A DNA stretch of 64,000 nt from Labilithrix sp. (GTDB lineage: Bacteria > Myxococcota_A > Polyangia > Polyangiales > Polyangiaceae): contig JAHBWE010000013.1 of the NCBI GenBank assembly GCA_019637155.1, forward strand, positions 276,123 through 340,122, written 5' to 3'. Numbering within the stretch: position 1 is the stretch's first letter; each line of letters begins with the position of its first letter. Below, one piece after another: positions 25,434 to 35,392 of the stretch. The position numbers and the translations under genes were made by a program. The notes beneath the pieces were generated by a model, which worked only from the letters and a program-made list of their open reading frames with translations, was not told the DNA's origin and made no database searches.

Positions 25434-26079
25434 GAGTGCGACGAGCATACTCGGGTTCCGCTCCGTCCGCTTCGCGCTCCTCTTCGCGCTCGTCCGCCGG
25501 TACGCCGAAGTCGACGCCGAGGCGAACGCGCGGCGGCTCCACGCGTCGCCGCAGCACCGCGTCGGCCTCGCGCGCGTGGCGCCTTCGCATCGCCCGCATC
25601 GCGACGAAGAACAAGGACAGCAGCACGCCGAGGAACGCGACGACCCCGGGCACGATCCAGAGCCCGTAGACGAAGCCGGGCACGAGCGCCGCCCCCGCGC
25701 CGATTGCGCCGACGATCCCGAGCCGCCGCTGCGCGCTCGACCGTCGCCGCTGGACGTACTGCTCGTGCTCCTCCGCCTCTCTGGCGCCGTCGTCCGCCGC
25801 GTCCTCGCGCGCCGCGGCCGCGCGGTACCCGTCGCCGCGCGCGCCGACCTTGGCGACGCGCTCGACGAACGCGCTCTCCTCCATGCGCGCCCACTCCAGC
25901 GTCGCGAGCTGCGCCCCGACGAAGCGCGCGACCTGCGTCGCGGCGAACGCCCCGGCGACGAGCGCCGCCAACCCGCTCTTCCCGAGCGGCTCCGCGGCCC
26001 AGAACCCGATCGCCATCGCGACGCCGCACGCGACGAGGAAGTCGACCGTCGCGGTCGAGGGCTTGAACCATCCCTCCAT
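25414..26079 (-). CDS. four-helix membrane protein of unknown function
   Basis: The 221-residue protein has two N-terminal helices (VDFLVACGVAMAIGFWAA and GLAALVAGAFAATQVARF), a charged central coiled stretch rich in Arg, Ala and Glu, then two more helices (GIVGAIGAGAALVPGF and IVPGVVAFLGVLLSLFF). The C-terminal 50 residues are charged and cytoplasmic. No family is recognised. Its end overlaps the start of the serA-like gene, implying translational coupling, although a functional link to serine synthesis is not evident. Confidence 0.65.
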   Translation of the reverse strand: MEGWFKPSTATVDFLVACGVAMAIGFWAAEPLGKSGLAALVAGAFAATQVARFVGAQLATLEWARMEESAFVERVAKVGARGDGYRAAAAREDAADDGAREAEEHEQYVQRRRSSAQRRLGIVGAIGAGAALVPGFVYGLWIVPGVVAFLGVLLSLFFVAMRAMRRRHAREADAVLRRRVEPPRVRLGVDFGVPADEREEEREADGAEPEYARRTHEGTRR

Positions 26080-26092
26080 GAGCCGTCGTGAC

Positions 26093-26809
26093 CTACAGCG
26101 GGCAGTTTGCGGGCGTGAGCTCTTCCCTCGTGACCGTGGGCGCAGGGTCGCCCTCGGCGATCCTGGAGAAGATGCAGAAGTTCTGCTCCGGGTCCAGGTT
26201 GCGCCGCGCGGCGGCGGGCTGGTTGATGCGGCCGGTGAGGCGCGCGCAGAACTTCTCCTCGACGTAGCGTCCGGAGAGGCCGACCTGGACGCCGTTTCCC
26301 GTGATCAGCTCGACGTCGCTGCCCGAGATCGGGTTCGCCGCGCCGGGGAAGGTCGCCTTCTGTCCGTCCGCGAGCGTCGCGACGAAGCTGCCCTCCGCGT
26401 TGGTGGTCCCCGTGAACTTGGGGGTCGGAGCGCCGACGATGCCGCTGCGTGCCGAGCTCGTCGGCGGCTTCCCGTCGACGAGCGCCAGCGCCTCGAGCGT
26501 GATCTCGATGTCTCCGCCGGCGGTGTTCCGGGTGAAGGACGTCGTCGCGAGGAAGCTGAACGCCTTGTCCACGTCGGAGCGATCGAGCTCGGTCAGGCAC
26601 GTGGCGTAGTAGGTGCCGGTGCGGCGCAACGGCCCCTGCGTGCTCGCTTCAGGGCCGGCGTCGGCCGGGTTGTTCGTCTCGGGCGTCTCCGGCGTCCCGG
26701 CGTCCGGTACCGTCGCGGGAGCTGGGAGGTTGTTGTTCTCGATGGTGAGACAGCCTCCGATCGCGATGGCGCAGCCGGTGCAAATGGCGAAAGTCCCGAC
26801 TCGGATCAT
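26093..26809 (-). CDS. lipoprotein of unknown function, 238 residues
   Basis: The signal MIRVGTFAICTGCAIAIGGC ends in a lipobox with Cys20. A Pro/Thr/Asp-Ala-Gly linker (VPDAGTPETPETNNPADAG) precedes a mature domain containing four or five Cys residues (TCLTEL, FCARL, FCIFSR, NCPL), probably forming disulfides. The core includes GTYYATCLTELDRSDVDKAF and strands with Thr/Gly. No known family. It is the first gene of the leftward cluster with the membrane protein and serA-like gene, with 13 bases to the next start. Confidence 0.68.
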   Translation of the reverse strand: MIRVGTFAICTGCAIAIGGCLTIENNNLPAPATVPDAGTPETPETNNPADAGPEASTQGPLRRTGTYYATCLTELDRSDVDKAFSFLATTSFTRNTAGGDIEITLEALALVDGKPPTSSARSGIVGAPTPKFTGTTNAEGSFVATLADGQKATFPGAANPISGSDVELITGNGVQVGLSGRYVEEKFCARLTGRINQPAAARRNLDPEQNFCIFSRIAEGDPAPTVTREELTPANCPL

Positions 26810-26899
26810 TCGTGGATACCTACTTGGCGGATTGGTCCCGCGACAAGCGTCGAGTGAACGATGGGTGCAAGTGAAACGCATGCGCCGTATCCTCGGGCC

Positions 26900-28288
<1,389 letters not shown>

Positions 28289-28736
28289 CGGTCAGGGGCT
28301 TCGCCCCCGACACCCCCCGCCCCAGACACGGCCCTCGCGGTGCGCGAGGGTCGCTTCGCGACCGCTTTCGCGGCCGCTTCTGGGGCGTTTTGATATCCCA
28401 ACGCCTCGCGCGGTGCGCGACGCTTCGCGACCGCTTTCGCGGCCGCTTTTTGGGGCGTTGGCGGTTGGGCTTGTTTGGCGGAGGCGTTGGGCGTTTTTTT
28501 TAGGCGTGCACGGGTCTCCAGTTGGCTGCTGCGTTGTTGGTATGCGGCGCTGGGAGGGTGTGCCTTTGGCTACGCTTCGCGGCTGCGGTCTTGCCGGAGG
28601 TGCCGTCGTTGAGCCCACAACCCCACACCTCGGTAGGGGAGAATCGGCTGCGGTAGGGCTTGTGCGCGGCGGTTTGGGGAAACAAAGTAGAGGGTGACTA
28701 CGTCTTTTCCGGCGGTCACCCGTCTAGAGGAAGCAC
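28289..28736. repeat. gene-free stretch with two partial copies of the GCGAAGC-hairpin repeat
   Basis: Immediately after the dihydropyrimidinase stop, a hairpin at 28291-28311 (GCTTCGC tip, one mismatch) is followed by CCTCGCG/CGCGAGG at 28333-28349 and GGTCGC-TTC-GCGACC at 28349-28363. A second truncated copy spans about 28380-28470 and is framed by an 8-bp inverted repeat CCAACGCC (28398) / GGCGTTGG (28454). An eight-T run at 28494-28501 may serve as a transcript end. From 28502 to about 28700 I see no coding signal or named element. The leader of the next gene has AGAGGAAG before its ATG. Confidence 0.75.
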
Positions 28737-29168
28737 ATGGCTAACGAGCGCTACGTCAGGCCGACCATCGCAGGCTGGATTTTCCCGACCCTCATCGCGC
28801 CGTGGATCGCGTCGTACGCGTCCGTGGCGGGAGCGCTCGCGCTCGGGGTCGACTTCGGGAAGTGGCAGTACGCCGCCTGGGTCGTGGGGCTCGTGTTCGC
28901 GGGCGTGTTCGCGTTCACGTACTCGCTCACGCTGATCCTCATCGACCTCCTGCTCCTCGCCGTCCGCCTCCGCACGTTCTCGACCGGCGGCCGCGCGTGG
29001 CTCTCGACGATGCTCTCGGTCCCCGCCATCTTCGGCGTGTACACCGCGTTCCCGCCGCACAAGTTCTGGCACACCGGCGCCTGGGGCGTCGCGGCCGCCG
29101 TCTTCGTCCCGATGCTCGTCGGCGCGCTCGTCCTCCGCGTCTTCGCCGGCAAGAAGCCGCTCAAGTGA
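28737..29168 (+). CDS. small integral membrane protein, 143 residues
   Basis: The start MANERYVRPTIAGWIFPTLI is preceded by an AGAGGAAG ribosome site. Four hydrophobic helices follow (PTLIAPWIASYASVAGALAL, AAWVVGLVFAGVFAFTYSL, LSTMLSVPAIFGVYTAF, WGVAAAVFVPMLVGALVLRV), and the C-terminus is basic (GKKPLK). No family is recognised. A truncated second copy of its first 28 residues lies 25 bases downstream, so this gene was once tandemly duplicated. Confidence 0.68.
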   Translation: MANERYVRPTIAGWIFPTLIAPWIASYASVAGALALGVDFGKWQYAAWVVGLVFAGVFAFTYSLTLILIDLLLLAVRLRTFSTGGRAWLSTMLSVPAIFGVYTAFPPHKFWHTGAWGVAAAVFVPMLVGALVLRVFAGKKPLK

Positions 29169-29193
29169 GCCGCCGCTCGAGTGAGCCGCTGAC

Positions 29194-29337
29194 GTGAGCG
29201 AACGATACGTGCGCCCGTCGCTCGGCGCATGGCTCCTTCCGACGATCGTTGCGCCGTTCCTCTCGAGCGTCGCCGCGATCGTCGTGGTGCATTTGGGGGA
29301 CAAGTCCGGTCGCCCTCCGCTCGTCGCGATCGAGTAA
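29194..29337 (+). pseudogene. truncated tandem paralogue of the upstream membrane protein, 47 residues
   Basis: From GTG 29194 the frame reads VSERYVRPSLGAWLLPTIVA and continues PFLSSVAAIVVVHLGD before a TAA at 29335. The first 28 residues align with MANERYVRPTIAGWIFPTLI and APWIASYASVAGAL of the gene at 28737, keeping the ERYVRP and P-T-I/L-APxxxS pattern. After one membrane helix the similarity stops. It is either a decayed duplicate or a small single-helix protein derived from the neighbour. The next gene begins only 10 bases later. Confidence 0.6.
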
Positions 29338-29347
29338 GCTGCGCCGC

Positions 29348-30754
29348 GTGACGCGGTGGAGAGCGGTTGGGGCGGTCCTGGTGGGCGCCGGCTCGTTCGC
29401 GTGGTCCGGGGGCGCTCACGCGGGCGGTCCCCTCGGCGAACAAGGCTCCCGCATCGGGACGAGCAACTACTCGGTCGACCTCTTCCAGGGGCCCGTCCTC
29501 GCGACGACGCGCATCACCGGCATGGGCGGCGCGTTCACCGCGGTGGCGGAGGACACCGACGCGATCCCGTTCAACCCCGCCGCCGCCTCCTTACGTGCGC
29601 CCTACTCGACGACGAAGGTCGACTACGATCTCACCGCGGGGCTCACGCTCCCGTCGTCCGTCTCCGGCACCGACTTCGACAACAACGGGAAGGTCGGCTT
29701 CACGTACGACAACTTCTTCTGGGCGACCTTCGGCGGCATGCTCCAGTACGGCCACCTCGGCTTCGGGCTCATCGGATCGTTCCAGAACTACTCGCTCGGC
29801 GTGCCCGGCACACCGATCGCGCTGCCCGCGGGCGAGGGCACGTCGCCGGAGGCGATCGACAACCTGATCGTCCGCGTCCTCCGCCTCGACCCGGTCATGT
29901 CGTACGGGTTCTTCGACGATCAGCTCCACGTCGGCGCCGGCCTCCGCGTCGTCGGGCTCTACGGCGTCGGACAGGTCGCGGGCAACAGCTCGACCGAGCG
30001 CTCGCTCCTCGAGTCGTACAGCGTCGGCGCGCAGGTCGGATCGCTCTGGGCGCCGGCGCAGCTCCCGCTTCGCGTCGGCGCGACGCTCCGCTCTCCCTCC
30101 GCCTACCTGGAGCAAGAGGAGGGTGGACGCATTCAGCGGAACGAGAACGGCGACCGCATCGCCGGCAACGTGTACCTGCCCGACAAGGTGCAGCTGCCGT
30201 GGGAGGTCGAGGTCGGCGTCGCGGTGCAGCTGTGGAAGCGGCCGCTCAACGTCCACTGGGAGGACGAAGACAAGGTGCCGGTCCCGGAGACGGAGCGCTG
30301 GCGCCAGAAGCAGCCGAACGGCGAGCCCGAGCCACCGTGGCGCGGCGCGCGGCGGCTGCTGAAGCAGAAGTACAACCGGATCGCGCGGCAGAAGGTGCTC
30401 CTCTCGGCGTCCGCGATCCTCACCGGTCCGGTCGCGAACGCGGTCGGCATCGAGTCGATGCTCTCGCAGACGGTCGAGCGCTCGGGCGAGAAGCCCGTCG
30501 TCGGCGTGCGCGCCGGCGCCGAGTCCGAGATCATCCCGCGCTGGTTCGTCCTCCGCGCCGGCACGTACGTCGAGCCGACGCGCTACCGCACGGGCGAGAC
30601 CCGCATCCACGGCACGGCGGGCCTCGACTTCCGCGTCCTCCGCTGGTCCGTCTTCGGTCTCCTCGACGACGACACGCTCTTCCGCATCAGCCTCTCCGGC
30701 GACATTGCCCGCGACTACTTCGGCTGGGGCATCGGCGCCGGCTTCATGCATTGA
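29348..30754 (+). CDS. outer-membrane beta-barrel protein, FadL/PorV-like
   Basis: The GTG at 29348 yields 468 residues with a signal peptide (VGAVLVGAGSFAWSGGAHA). The mature start holds GMGGAFTAVAEDTDAIPFNP, a signature of FadL and PorV/PorQ-type barrels in which an N-terminal hatch sits inside the pore. Alternating hydrophobic strands with Tyr/Phe/Trp girdles continue to the terminal strand DYFGWGIGAGFMH, although the last residue is His rather than Phe. Such proteins move hydrophobic molecules through the outer membrane or act in secretion. The middle contains a charged insert with PETERWRQKQPNGEPEPP. Confidence 0.75.
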   Translation: MTRWRAVGAVLVGAGSFAWSGGAHAGGPLGEQGSRIGTSNYSVDLFQGPVLATTRITGMGGAFTAVAEDTDAIPFNPAAASLRAPYSTTKVDYDLTAGLTLPSSVSGTDFDNNGKVGFTYDNFFWATFGGMLQYGHLGFGLIGSFQNYSLGVPGTPIALPAGEGTSPEAIDNLIVRVLRLDPVMSYGFFDDQLHVGAGLRVVGLYGVGQVAGNSSTERSLLESYSVGAQVGSLWAPAQLPLRVGATLRSPSAYLEQEEGGRIQRNENGDRIAGNVYLPDKVQLPWEVEVGVAVQLWKRPLNVHWEDEDKVPVPETERWRQKQPNGEPEPPWRGARRLLKQKYNRIARQKVLLSASAILTGPVANAVGIESMLSQTVERSGEKPVVGVRAGAESEIIPRWFVLRAGTYVEPTRYRTGETRIHGTAGLDFRVLRWSVFGLLDDDTLFRISLSGDIARDYFGWGIGAGFMH

Positions 30755-30795
30755 GCCGTGCGCGGTGGCGTCGCGCGCGCGAGACTGGATCGTCC

Positions 30796-30885
30796 TCGTA
30801 CCCGGTACGATCTGGATCCGGGGAGCGGGCGCATCTGATCCCTTTCGCTCTAGTTTCCGCGGGTTGGTTGCGAGGCAACGCGGAA
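30796..30885. promoter_or_regulatory. palindrome and bulged hairpin between the barrel gene and the FHA gene
   Basis: TCGTACC-C-GGTACGA at 30796-30810 is a perfect 7-bp inverted repeat, a possible operator. At 30855-30885 TTCCGC/GCGGAA and GTTGC/GCAAC stack into a hairpin with a GAG loop and a 6-base bulge, followed by TTT; it may terminate the upstream transcript. Its tip (TTGCGAGGCAA) resembles the tip of the repeat family but differs by one base from GCGAAGC. Confidence 0.4.
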
Positions 30886-30953
30886 TTTCAGGTCGTCCGA
30901 CATGATCGATCCGATCACGTCGCCGGCATCGACCTTGCGTCAGACCTTGCGCA

Positions 30954-31640
30954 ATGCACCGCACGGCCATCGTCACCCGGCCCGACGCCGACGAGACCCT
31001 CGAGATCGGCATCGTCGATCCCGCGTCGCTTCCGCGCACCTCCTTCGTCCTCCGCGTCATCGAGGGCCAGGATGCGGGGCAGGTCCTTACGCTCGATCCG
31101 GCGAGCCCGCCGCACGCGGTCCTCGGCCAGTCGAGCTCCTGCGCGATCAAGCTGACCGACCCGCACGTCTCACGGCGTCACATCGCGCTCACGGCCACCG
31201 CGACGCACGTGCTCCTGATGGACCTCGGCTCCCGCAACGGCACGCGCGTCAACGGCGTGCTCGTCCGCGAGGCCCGCCTCTACGGCGGCGAGACGATCGC
31301 GATCGGCCGCACGGTGATCGGTGTCGAGACCGACCTGCCGCGCGCCGCGAACGAGCCGAGCACGCTCCCGCCGCCTCCCGTCCGCGCGGTGAGCGAGATC
31401 CGCGTCCCGCAAGCCGCCCCGGTCCCCGCGCCGCCGTCGCCGTCGCCGGAAGACCTCATCACGCTGTCGATCGACGAAGGCCTCTCGTTCAGCGACGCGC
31501 GCGCGCGCATCGTCGCCGACTTCGAGCGCCGCTACATCGAAGAGCTCCTCACCCGCCACAACGGCAACGTCACCCACGCCGCCCGCGCAAGCGGCCTCGC
31601 CCACCGTTACTTCCAGCTCGTCCGCGCCCGCAGCAAATAG
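30954..31640 (+). CDS. FHA-domain regulator with Fis-type DNA-binding C-terminus
   Basis: Residues about 35-120 form an FHA domain that binds phosphothreonine: LGQSSSCAIKLTDPHVSRRH and GSRNGTRVNGV hold the conserved Gly, Ser-x-x-His and Asn-Gly. A Pro-rich linker follows. The last 60 residues (FERRYIEELLTRHNGNVTHAAR and SGLAHRYFQLVRAR) match the Fis-type helix-turn-helix of NtrC-like activators. The AAA+ domain of true NtrC proteins is missing. The protein probably links Ser/Thr kinase signalling to transcription and could read phosphoproteins made by the kinases at 14.9-18.6 kb; that partnership is speculative. Confidence 0.85.
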   Translation: MHRTAIVTRPDADETLEIGIVDPASLPRTSFVLRVIEGQDAGQVLTLDPASPPHAVLGQSSSCAIKLTDPHVSRRHIALTATATHVLLMDLGSRNGTRVNGVLVREARLYGGETIAIGRTVIGVETDLPRAANEPSTLPPPPVRAVSEIRVPQAAPVPAPPSPSPEDLITLSIDEGLSFSDARARIVADFERRYIEELLTRHNGNVTHAARASGLAHRYFQLVRARSK

Positions 31641-31695
31641 GAAGAACCCGAGCGGTTGCGTTCTGGGTTGGGGAAGTCGGCCCAGAAGTGCCCGC

Positions 31696-31897
31696 GCGGG
31701 AAGTCGGGGGCCCCAGATAGCGACCGCGCAAGCGGCGCGAAGCGCCCGCCGCTTCGGCGGGTCGTGTTCTGGGGTGGGGGTGTCGGGGGCGAAGCCCTGA
31801 CGTTGACAAGCCCTACTTCGGGGGCCGCGCCGGCCACGTGCGTGGGCCGCATCCGGAGGCGAAGCCCCTGACGTTGACAAGCCCTACTTCGGGGGGT
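31696..31897. repeat. GCGAAGC-hairpin repeat copy with a duplicated end
   Basis: Consecutive hairpins lie at 31734-31746 (GGCGC, GAA, GCGCC), 31746-31760 (CCGCC over GCTTC) and 31782-31801 (GTCGGGG-type stem, one base lost). From 31790 to about 31825 the sequence is repeated at 31860-31896, differing by one base, and the second copy reaches into the last codons of the VWA gene. Between the two lies a unique GC-rich stretch of some 35 bases. No coding frame is evident from 31641 to 31883. Confidence 0.75.
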
Positions 31898-32906
31898 CGC
31901 CGGCGCAGTGGGTCTCGAGGACGACGCCGTTGATCGTGTCGCTCAGGGAGACGGCGCCGCTGCGGATGCCGTCGAGGTCGAAGTTCTTGCCGTCGGTTTG
32001 GGTCGGGATGGGGTCGGCGCCGGCGTAGGGCTTCGACCAGCCGTACGTGATCGAGTCCTCGTTGCCGGCGTGGCGGCGGCCGGTGCCGCACTTGCTGCCG
32101 CCGAGGAGGCCGCCGCTGCCTGCCTTGAGGCGCGTGACGGAGAAGACGCGCGCCTTCGCGTCCTTCACCGCCTTGATCGTGTCCGCGAGCGTGTGGACGG
32201 CGGGGTAGTCGCCTTCGCGCGGGTAGCTCGTGTCGGTGGTGTCGCCGTCGCCGTCCTTGTCGCCGTAGTTGTCGCCGCCCTCGAGGAACGTGTCGTCGGT
32301 GACGATCACGATCACGCGCGCCGCGCTCGGACGCCAGGGGAACTCCGTCGCCGCGAGGTGGAGCGAGTCGAGCGCGTTCTCTTCGCAGATCGGGTTCTGC
32401 GTCTCCGGGCCGGTCGGGCCGTCGCCGGGGTTGCGGTTCTTCGCCGTGTACGTGCTCTTCATCGTGCTGAAGGCCTTCTGCAGCGTGGAGGCCTTCGTGT
32501 GGACGCGGCCTCCCGCGTCGCTGCCGCCGAGGCCAAAAGCGCCGTTATCGGCGTAACCGATAAAACCGAAGTGGGCGCCCGCCTTCAGCGCGTTCGCGGC
32601 GTCGACGATGCCCGGGATCTCCTTGTTCAGCTTGTCGAGGACGAAGCCCATCGAGCTCGACACGTCGAGGACGAGGACGACGTCGATGTCCTGCGTGCAG
32701 ACGCTGTCGTCCGGCGTCCCGCCGCCCGTGCTCGGGTCGAACGCCGGCCCGCTGTCGTCGTCGTCCGCGTCGTCGGGCGACGTCTCTTGCGTCGACGACT
32801 TCTTGTCGTCCGCGAAGCCCGAGCGCGCCGTCGCGGCGGTGCAGTGCACGAGGCCGACGAGGCTGAGGACGCCGAGCGCGACGATGGAGACGAACGACCT
32901 GCGCAT
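31884..32906 (-). CDS. von Willebrand factor A-domain lipoprotein
   Basis: The signal MRRSFVSIVALGVLSLVGLVHC ends in a lipoprotein Cys at 22. After an acidic linker, the VWA domain starts at IDVVLVLDVSSSMGF, where DVSSS is the metal-binding DxSxS motif. Further core strands are GAHFGFIGYADN and ARVIVIVTDDTF, with D at the third metal position. A Gly/Asp insert (GDKDGDGDTTDT) could bind calcium. Such lipoproteins mediate metal-dependent protein contacts at the cell surface. The final codons lie in the duplicated end of a repeat element. Confidence 0.85.
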   Translation of the reverse strand: MRRSFVSIVALGVLSLVGLVHCTAATARSGFADDKKSSTQETSPDDADDDDSGPAFDPSTGGGTPDDSVCTQDIDVVLVLDVSSSMGFVLDKLNKEIPGIVDAANALKAGAHFGFIGYADNGAFGLGGSDAGGRVHTKASTLQKAFSTMKSTYTAKNRNPGDGPTGPETQNPICEENALDSLHLAATEFPWRPSAARVIVIVTDDTFLEGGDNYGDKDGDGDTTDTSYPREGDYPAVHTLADTIKAVKDAKARVFSVTRLKAGSGGLLGGSKCGTGRRHAGNEDSITYGWSKPYAGADPIPTQTDGKNFDLDGIRSGAVSLSDTINGVVLETHCAGDPPK

Positions 32907-32969
32907 GGCCGGCTCCGTACCCTCGGAGCGCTCGGCAGGCTAGGCAGATCTGCGTCTCGTTCGACGTTG

Positions 32970-33218
32970 TCAGCTCGCGCCGACGTCGTCGAGATCGAGC
33001 ACCGACTGCTCGTCGGGGAGGAGCGGCATGCTCGCGGCCGCGGCGACGACGACGACGCTCCCGCCGCAGAGCTGCTCGAGCGCGTCGGCCAGCACGGAGG
33101 GGGGCGGCGGATACGACCGCGGCCGCCGGTGACGGCGCGCGAGGTCTCGCGTGAAGCTCGCAAAGCGAGCATCGTCCTGCGCGTCGGCCATCGATTGGCG
33201 GCGGGTCGTTTCCATCAT
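32970..33218 (-). CDS. hypothetical protein, 82 residues
   Basis: The small protein has high third-position GC, which supports real coding. It starts MMETTRRQSMADAQDDARFA, has a basic Pro-containing middle (RRHRRPRSYPPPPS) and ends with a hydrophobic strand and acidic tail (GGSVVVVAAAASMPLLPDEQ). It may be cytoplasmic; the hydrophobic part is short for a membrane helix. No family recognised. It lies 63 bases upstream of the VWA lipoprotein gene on the same strand. Confidence 0.6.
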   Translation of the reverse strand: MMETTRRQSMADAQDDARFASFTRDLARRHRRPRSYPPPPSVLADALEQLCGGSVVVVAAAASMPLLPDEQSVLDLDDVGAS

Positions 33219-33417
33219 TGCCGCGCGACGTAAGCACGTGGAATGCCGTCGTGTTTATGTGGAATGATCCACCCGATCACGGGGCTCGACCCTCCAAAAA
33301 CCCTGAAAAATGGGTTTCGCCTCCCTATGCTCTCCGCGATCACCCCTCGCGACCCACCGCGGTCTCGCGCCCCGTCACGAGGCACTCGCGAACGAGGGGC
33401 TCGCGAGTGTCCCTGCG

Positions 33418-34038
33418 TTACGGCGTCGGCGTGAAGCGGAGGGAGTAGCTGACGCCGCTCTTGCCGCGTTCGAGCTTCGGGAACTCGATCGCTTCGAACA
33501 CGCCGATGAGGCAGGGGACGAAGCCGTCGTCCTCGCCCTTCTCGAGGCGGACGCGCGGGTTCGAGACCTTCGGGTGGCCGCCCGCGCCCTCGATGAGGAG
33601 GTCGACGCCGACGTCGAAGGGCTTCGTCCGCTTGACGTGCTTCGCCCAGCACTCCGCCATCGCAGGATGATGCGGGTACACCGCCTTCTTGAACGGCTCC
33701 TTCGTCGGCTCGTCGAACGGCCCGCCGCCGACGTGCATGCCGATGTTCTCGACCTTCACCTTCGGCGGCGCGGGCGGCGTAGGAGGAGCGGCGGCGGGCT
33801 CGGGCGGAGGCGGACCGGCATCGACGGGAGCGGGCAGCTCCGGCAACGACGAAGCCGCCGGCGACGACGACGACGAAGCCGCCGGCGGGGGCGTCGCGGC
33901 GTCGGGGGTCGAGCCGTCGACGGGCTTCGGGCTCGAAGACCCGCCAGCGCATCCCGCGAGCATGAGCGCGACCGCGACTGCGCGCACGCTCGTGCGCCCA
34001 CCCGCGCCCGCGCGCTTCACGTCACGTGAGATCGACAT
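33418..34038 (-). CDS. Pro/Ala-rich lipoprotein with C-terminal conserved domain, 206 residues
   Basis: The signal SVRAVAVALMLAGC gives a lipoprotein Cys at about 30. A long linker of Pro, Ala, Ser and DAG follows to residue 90. The C-terminal 110 residues form a compact domain with two Cys (MAECWAKH and GFVPCLIGVF) and end in YSLRFTPTP; the arrangement is reminiscent of the AgmX/PglI C-terminal region in myxobacterial gliding proteins, but this is only a resemblance. The ATG overlaps the end of argG by 17 bases; a GTG at 34020, just after the argG stop, is an equally good start. Confidence 0.68.
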   Translation of the reverse strand: MSISRDVKRAGAGGRTSVRAVAVALMLAGCAGGSSSPKPVDGSTPDAATPPPAASSSSSPAASSLPELPAPVDAGPPPPEPAAAPPTPPAPPKVKVENIGMHVGGGPFDEPTKEPFKKAVYPHHPAMAECWAKHVKRTKPFDVGVDLLIEGAGGHPKVSNPRVRLEKGEDDGFVPCLIGVFEAIEFPKLERGKSGVSYSLRFTPTP

Positions 34039-35341
34039 CGATCGAGAGCGCGTCCGCTTGGCGGGTCTTCTCGAGGTGGAGCATCAGTGAGCGGCCGTCG
34101 AGGACGCTCAGGGTCTGCATCTCGAGAGCGCCGATGCGGTCCTCGGGGGTGAACAGCGACTCGCTGCGCTCCATCGAGAGCTTGTGCATGTCGTAGGTCG
34201 CGGACTCCGCGGTGGTGTCGAGGATCGAGTAGTCGTCGCCGCGGCGGAGCTCGAGCTCGACCGAGCCGGTGACGTGCGCCGCGACACCCCGCGTGAGCGC
34301 GGTCTTGATCACGTACGCCTCCGGGTCGAACCAGCGGCCCTCGTAGAGGATGCGGCCGAGGCGGCGGCCCAGCGTCGCGTACTGCTCGATCGTGTTCTCG
34401 TTGTGGATCGCGGAGAGGATGCGCTCGTACGCGACGTGGAGGAGCGCCATGCCCGGCGCCTCGTAGATGCCGCGGCTCTTCGCCTCGATGACGCGGTTCT
34501 CGATCTGATCGCTGACCCCGAGGCCGTGCCGGCCGCCGACCGCGTTCGCCTCGAGCATCATCTCCGCGAGGCTCGAGAGCTTCTTGCTCCCGATCTGGAC
34601 CGGCACGCCGCGCTCGAAGTGGATGCGGACCTTCTCGGACTCGATCTTCACGTCCGGCTTCCACGACGCGACGCCCATGATCGGCTCGACGATGTGGACG
34701 CTCGCGTCGAGGCGCTCGAGGTCCTTCGCCTCGTGCGTCGCGCCGAGCATGTTGCTGTCGGTCGAGTAGGCCTTCTCCGCCTTCATCGAGTACGGCAGCT
34801 TCGCCTTCTCGAGGTACGCGCTCATCTCCGCGCGCCCGCCGAGCTCGCTCACGAACTCCGCGTCGAGCCACGGCTTGTAGACCTTGAGCTGCGGGTGGAC
34901 GAGGATGCCGTAGCGGTAGAACCGCTGGATGTCGTTGCCCTTGTGCGTGGAGCCGTCGCCGAAGATCTCGACCTTGTCCTCCCGCATCGCGCGCACGATC
35001 GCGGTCGCGGTGACGGCGCGGCCGAGCGGCGTCGTGTTGTAGTACTTGCGGCCCGCGGTCGTGAGGTGGAACGCGCCACACTGGAGCGCGATGACGCCCT
35101 GCTTCGCCATCTCCTCCTTGCAGTCGAGGAGGCGCGCCTTCACCGCGCCGTGCTCGAGCGCCACCTTCGGGATCTCGCGGCAGTCCTTCTCGTCGGGCTG
35201 CGCGAGATCCGCGGTGTACGCGTAGATCTTGAGGCCGCGCGCGTTGAGCCATGCCACCGCGCAGCGGGTATCGAGACCACCTGAGAACGCGAGCGCGACG
35301 GACTCGCCGGCGCTCGGGAGCTTCCTGAAGATGCGGGCCAT
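34022..35341 (-). CDS. argG: argininosuccinate synthase, long (E. coli-like) form
   Basis: The 439-residue protein matches the long ArgG type: AFSGGLDTR (PP-loop ATP site), FGDGSTHKGNDIQRFYRYG, EKAYSTDSNMLGATHEAKDL, and GGRHGLGVSDQIENR. It joins citrulline and aspartate using ATP in arginine synthesis. The residue after SGGLDT is Arg, where Ser is usual. The enzyme is cytosolic and tetrameric in known cases. No other arginine genes are adjacent; a lipoprotein gene starts within its last codons and a Cys-rich lipoprotein gene is upstream on the same strand. Confidence 0.95.
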   Translation of the reverse strand: MARIFRKLPSAGESVALAFSGGLDTRCAVAWLNARGLKIYAYTADLAQPDEKDCREIPKVALEHGAVKARLLDCKEEMAKQGVIALQCGAFHLTTAGRKYYNTTPLGRAVTATAIVRAMREDKVEIFGDGSTHKGNDIQRFYRYGILVHPQLKVYKPWLDAEFVSELGGRAEMSAYLEKAKLPYSMKAEKAYSTDSNMLGATHEAKDLERLDASVHIVEPIMGVASWKPDVKIESEKVRIHFERGVPVQIGSKKLSSLAEMMLEANAVGGRHGLGVSDQIENRVIEAKSRGIYEAPGMALLHVAYERILSAIHNENTIEQYATLGRRLGRILYEGRWFDPEAYVIKTALTRGVAAHVTGSVELELRRGDDYSILDTTAESATYDMHKLSMERSESLFTPEDRIGALEMQTLSVLDGRSLMLHLEKTRQADALSIDVDLT

Positions 35342-35392
35342 TTCGGTGCGCTCCCATAACGCACCCGGCCGGCCTCGACAATGCGGGCGGAG

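Noticed and set aside
28500..28685. Minus-strand frame of 61 codons in the gap before 28737
   Set aside because: No ribosome site, no coding-like third positions and no family resemblance.
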